Shown here: in pieces, positions 42,158 to 43,600 of the stretch
How positions within the stretch are numbered: the stretch's first letter is position 1
Layout of the letters: every line of letters begins with the position of its first letter
Source of the DNA: Terriglobales bacterium
Lineage (GTDB): Bacteria; Acidobacteriota; Terriglobia; Terriglobales; Acidobacteriaceae
Assembly (NCBI GenBank): GCA_030038475.1
Contig: JASHOU010000023.1
Coordinates: 1 to 43,600, forward strand
Direction of reading: 5' to 3'
Length of the DNA: 43,600 nucleotides
Program-made: the position numbers and the translations under genes
The notes under the pieces: model-generated
The model's input: only the letters and a program-made list of their open reading frames with translations
Told to the model about the DNA's origin: nothing
Database searches by the model: none

Positions 42158-43438
42158 CTAATCCAACTTCAAATTCTCCCGCAAAATCCCAACATCTTTG
42201 TCCCCGCGCCCCGAAATGTTCACCACCACCACCTCCGACTTCTTCATCCTCGGCGCGCGTTTGATAACTTCAGCCACGGCGTGAGCGGACTCCAGCGCCG
42301 GAATGATGCCTTCGGCTTTTGCTAGCAGCGTCGTCGCCTCCAACGCCTCGGCGTCACTTGCCGGGACATACTCAGCGCGGCCGGTATCGTGAAGTTCTGC
42401 GTGCTCGGGGCCGATTGACGGATAGTCGAGACCGGCCGACACAGAGTGGGTCAGGGCTATCTGCCCAGCTTTGTCTTGTAACACGTACGAGTAAGTGCCT
42501 TGTAACACACCGGGAGAACCTCCGCGAAACCGCGCCGCATGTTCGCCCAAAACCAAACCGCGCCCTCCAGCTTCAACGCCGATGAGCTCAACTCTTTTGT
42601 CTTTGATGAAGTCGTAGAAAATTCCTATCGAGTTTGAGCCGCCGCCCACGCAGGCAATGATGGCGTTCGGTAGCTTTCCCTCGGCCTTCAGAATCTGCGC
42701 CCGAGCCTCCCGTCCGATGACGCGATGGAAGTCGCGCACCATGCTCGGATAGGGATGCGCTCCCAGTACGCTGCCAAGCAGATAATGCGTGGTGCGCACG
42801 TTAGTGACCCAGTCGCGCATGGCTTCGTTGATAGCGTCTTTCAAGGTGCGCGAACCAGAATCGACACCGCGCACCTCGGCTCCGAGCAGTTTCATGCGGA
42901 AGACGTTGAGCTCTTGCCGCCGCATGTCTTCAGTGCCCATGTAGACGACACATTCAAAGCCGAGCAGGGCGCAAACTGTCGCCGTGGCGACTCCGTGCTG
43001 CCCCGCTCCGGTTTCGGCGATCACGCGATGCTTGCCCATGCGCTCGACGAGCAACCCCTGGCCGAGGCAGTTATTGATCTTGTGCGCACCAGTGTGGAGC
43101 AGGTCTTCGCGCTTCAAATAGATTTTTGCTCCGCCGAGTTTTTGCGTGAGGCGGCCGGCAAAAAATAACGGTGTAGGACGTCCCGCATACGTTCTTAGAA
43201 GAAGATCGAGGCGTTGCTGGAACTTCCGATCGCGTTTGGCTTTTTCGTATTCGCGCTCCAGTTCGGCCAGCGCAGCCATTAGCGTTTCCGGAACGTAGCG
43301 CCCGCCATAGGCGCCAAAACGCCCAGCGGACGCGCCATTGGTCGAATTGTTCCGAGTCGGCGTTTTTGCCAGCCCGCCTTTTGCCGACCCGGCCGGCCTC
43401 AACATCCGTCGCTCCACTAAACCTTTTGCGGTCGCCAT
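42158..43438 (-). CDS. trpB: Tryptophan synthase beta subunit
   Basis: A 426-residue PLP enzyme that joins indole and serine to give tryptophan. [13 protein letters not shown] is the normal start of the fold, so the first ~40 residues are an extension. The PLP Lys is in [11 protein letters not shown] (K120). Other motifs are [56 protein letters not shown], and [14 protein letters not shown]. Only two bases separate its ATG from the trpF stop, indicating translational coupling. trpA is not in the window downstream; the next gene on the same strand is the TIGR01777 gene after 147 bases. Confidence 0.96.
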   Translation of the reverse strand: MATAKGLVERRMLRPAGSAKGGLAKTPTRNNSTNGASAGRFGAYGGRYVPETLMAALAELEREYEKAKRDRKFQQRLDLLLRTYAGRPTPLFFAGRLTQKLGGAKIYLKREDLLHTGAHKINNCLGQGLLVERMGKHRVIAETGAGQHGVATATVCALLGFECVVYMGTEDMRRQELNVFRMKLLGAEVRGVDSGSRTLKDAINEAMRDWVTNVRTTHYLLGSVLGAHPYPSMVRDFHRVIGREARAQILKAEGKLPNAIIACVGGGSNSIGIFYDFIKDKRVELIGVEAGGRGLVLGEHAARFRGGSPGVLQGTYSYVLQDKAGQIALTHSVSAGLDYPSIGPEHAELHDTGRAEYVPASDAEALEATTLLAKAEGIIPALESAHAVAEVIKRAPRMKKSEVVVVNISGRGDKDVGILRENLKLD

Positions 43439-43440
43439 GG

Positions 43441-43600
43441 TCAGCCAGCCTCGTCCATAGAACGTACGGCTTCGATAAAAGCGCGCACCCTTCGCGGATC
43501 TTTTTTGCCCGGCTCGCGTTCAACGCCGGTCGAAACATCCACGCCCCAGGGATGGAGCACGTGAATCGCCTCCTGCACATTACCGGGATGCAAACCACCG
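43441..43600 (-). CDS. trpF: Phosphoribosylanthranilate isomerase, C-terminal part (cut by window edge)
   Basis: The last 52 codons of TrpF, read on the minus strand from the window edge to TGA at 43441-43443. The segment [21 protein letters not shown], then [21 protein letters not shown], is the conserved end of the TIM-barrel enzyme with the phosphate-binding loop. The enzyme isomerises N-(5-phosphoribosyl)anthranilate in tryptophan synthesis. It is directly upstream of trpB (two bases). Confidence 0.93.
   Translation of the reverse strand, partial: GGLHPGNVQEAIHVLHPWGVDVSTGVEREPGKKDPRRVRAFIEAVRSMDEAG

Overview
The window looks like a chromosomal segment from an Acidobacteriota (Terriglobia-like) bacterium. 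The main evidence is an orphan ABC permease of the duplicated MacB/FtsX (ADOP) type. Supporting evidence is a large TPR-multihaem cytochrome beside an FG-GAP/CRTAC1 protein, a PEGA-domain protein, a PEP-CTERM miniprotein and an EgtB/EgtD pair. The sequence is moderately GC-rich and densely coding. No rRNA, tRNA, CRISPR array, prophage or insertion sequence was recognised. Taxonomy is inferred from gene content only.

Layout. 1-7.9 kb (minus strand): a CRTAC1 FG-GAP protein cut by the window edge, a five-haem TPR cytochrome, an aldehyde dehydrogenase, an Nramp-related transporter with a magnesium-type binding site, and a soluble PRC-MgtE_N-CBS protein upstream of it. 8.3-10 kb: a promoter/palindrome region, a ribokinase-type sugar kinase and a stand-alone pyrR. 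10.3-17.6 kb: a secreted beta-propeller protein, a minus-strand egtB-egtD-zf-UBP cluster for ergothioneine, and the ADOP permease. 17.7-29.5 kb: a C2 (acetate) block made of an OFA-family transporter, acs, a PEGA protein, a DcaP-like porin, a second acs-like ligase and a malic enzyme-phosphotransacetylase fusion. A perfect CRP-type operator (TGTGA-N6-TCACA) lies between the divergent porin and second acs. 29.7-36.1 kb (mostly plus): a small secreted protein, yajQ, a polyprenyl diphosphate synthase, a DedA-rhodanese fusion, a MobA-like nucleotidyltransferase, a HAD phosphatase, a hotdog thioesterase (minus), a DUF4287/DUF5655 protein and a pterin dehydratase. 36.2-43.6 kb: an MFS exporter, a PEP-CTERM miniprotein, pdxT, rmuC, a CAP-domain secreted protein, a TIGR01777 epimerase, trpB and the 3' end of trpF.

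The most notable observation is in the DedA-rhodanese gene (31863-32834). Its reading frame is interrupted by one TGA exactly where Cys-containing relatives carry the second Cys of a C-x-C active-site motif. The frame then continues for 52 conserved rhodanese codons to TAG. A hairpin with a CGGGU loop follows at the distance expected for a bacterial SECIS. I read this as a probable selenoprotein, with sequencing error or a decayed gene as the alternatives. Second is the Nramp-related transporter with DAGG/APW in place of DPGN/MPH, paired with a membrane-less MgtE sensor module, which suggests a Mg2+ uptake system with a separate regulatory subunit.
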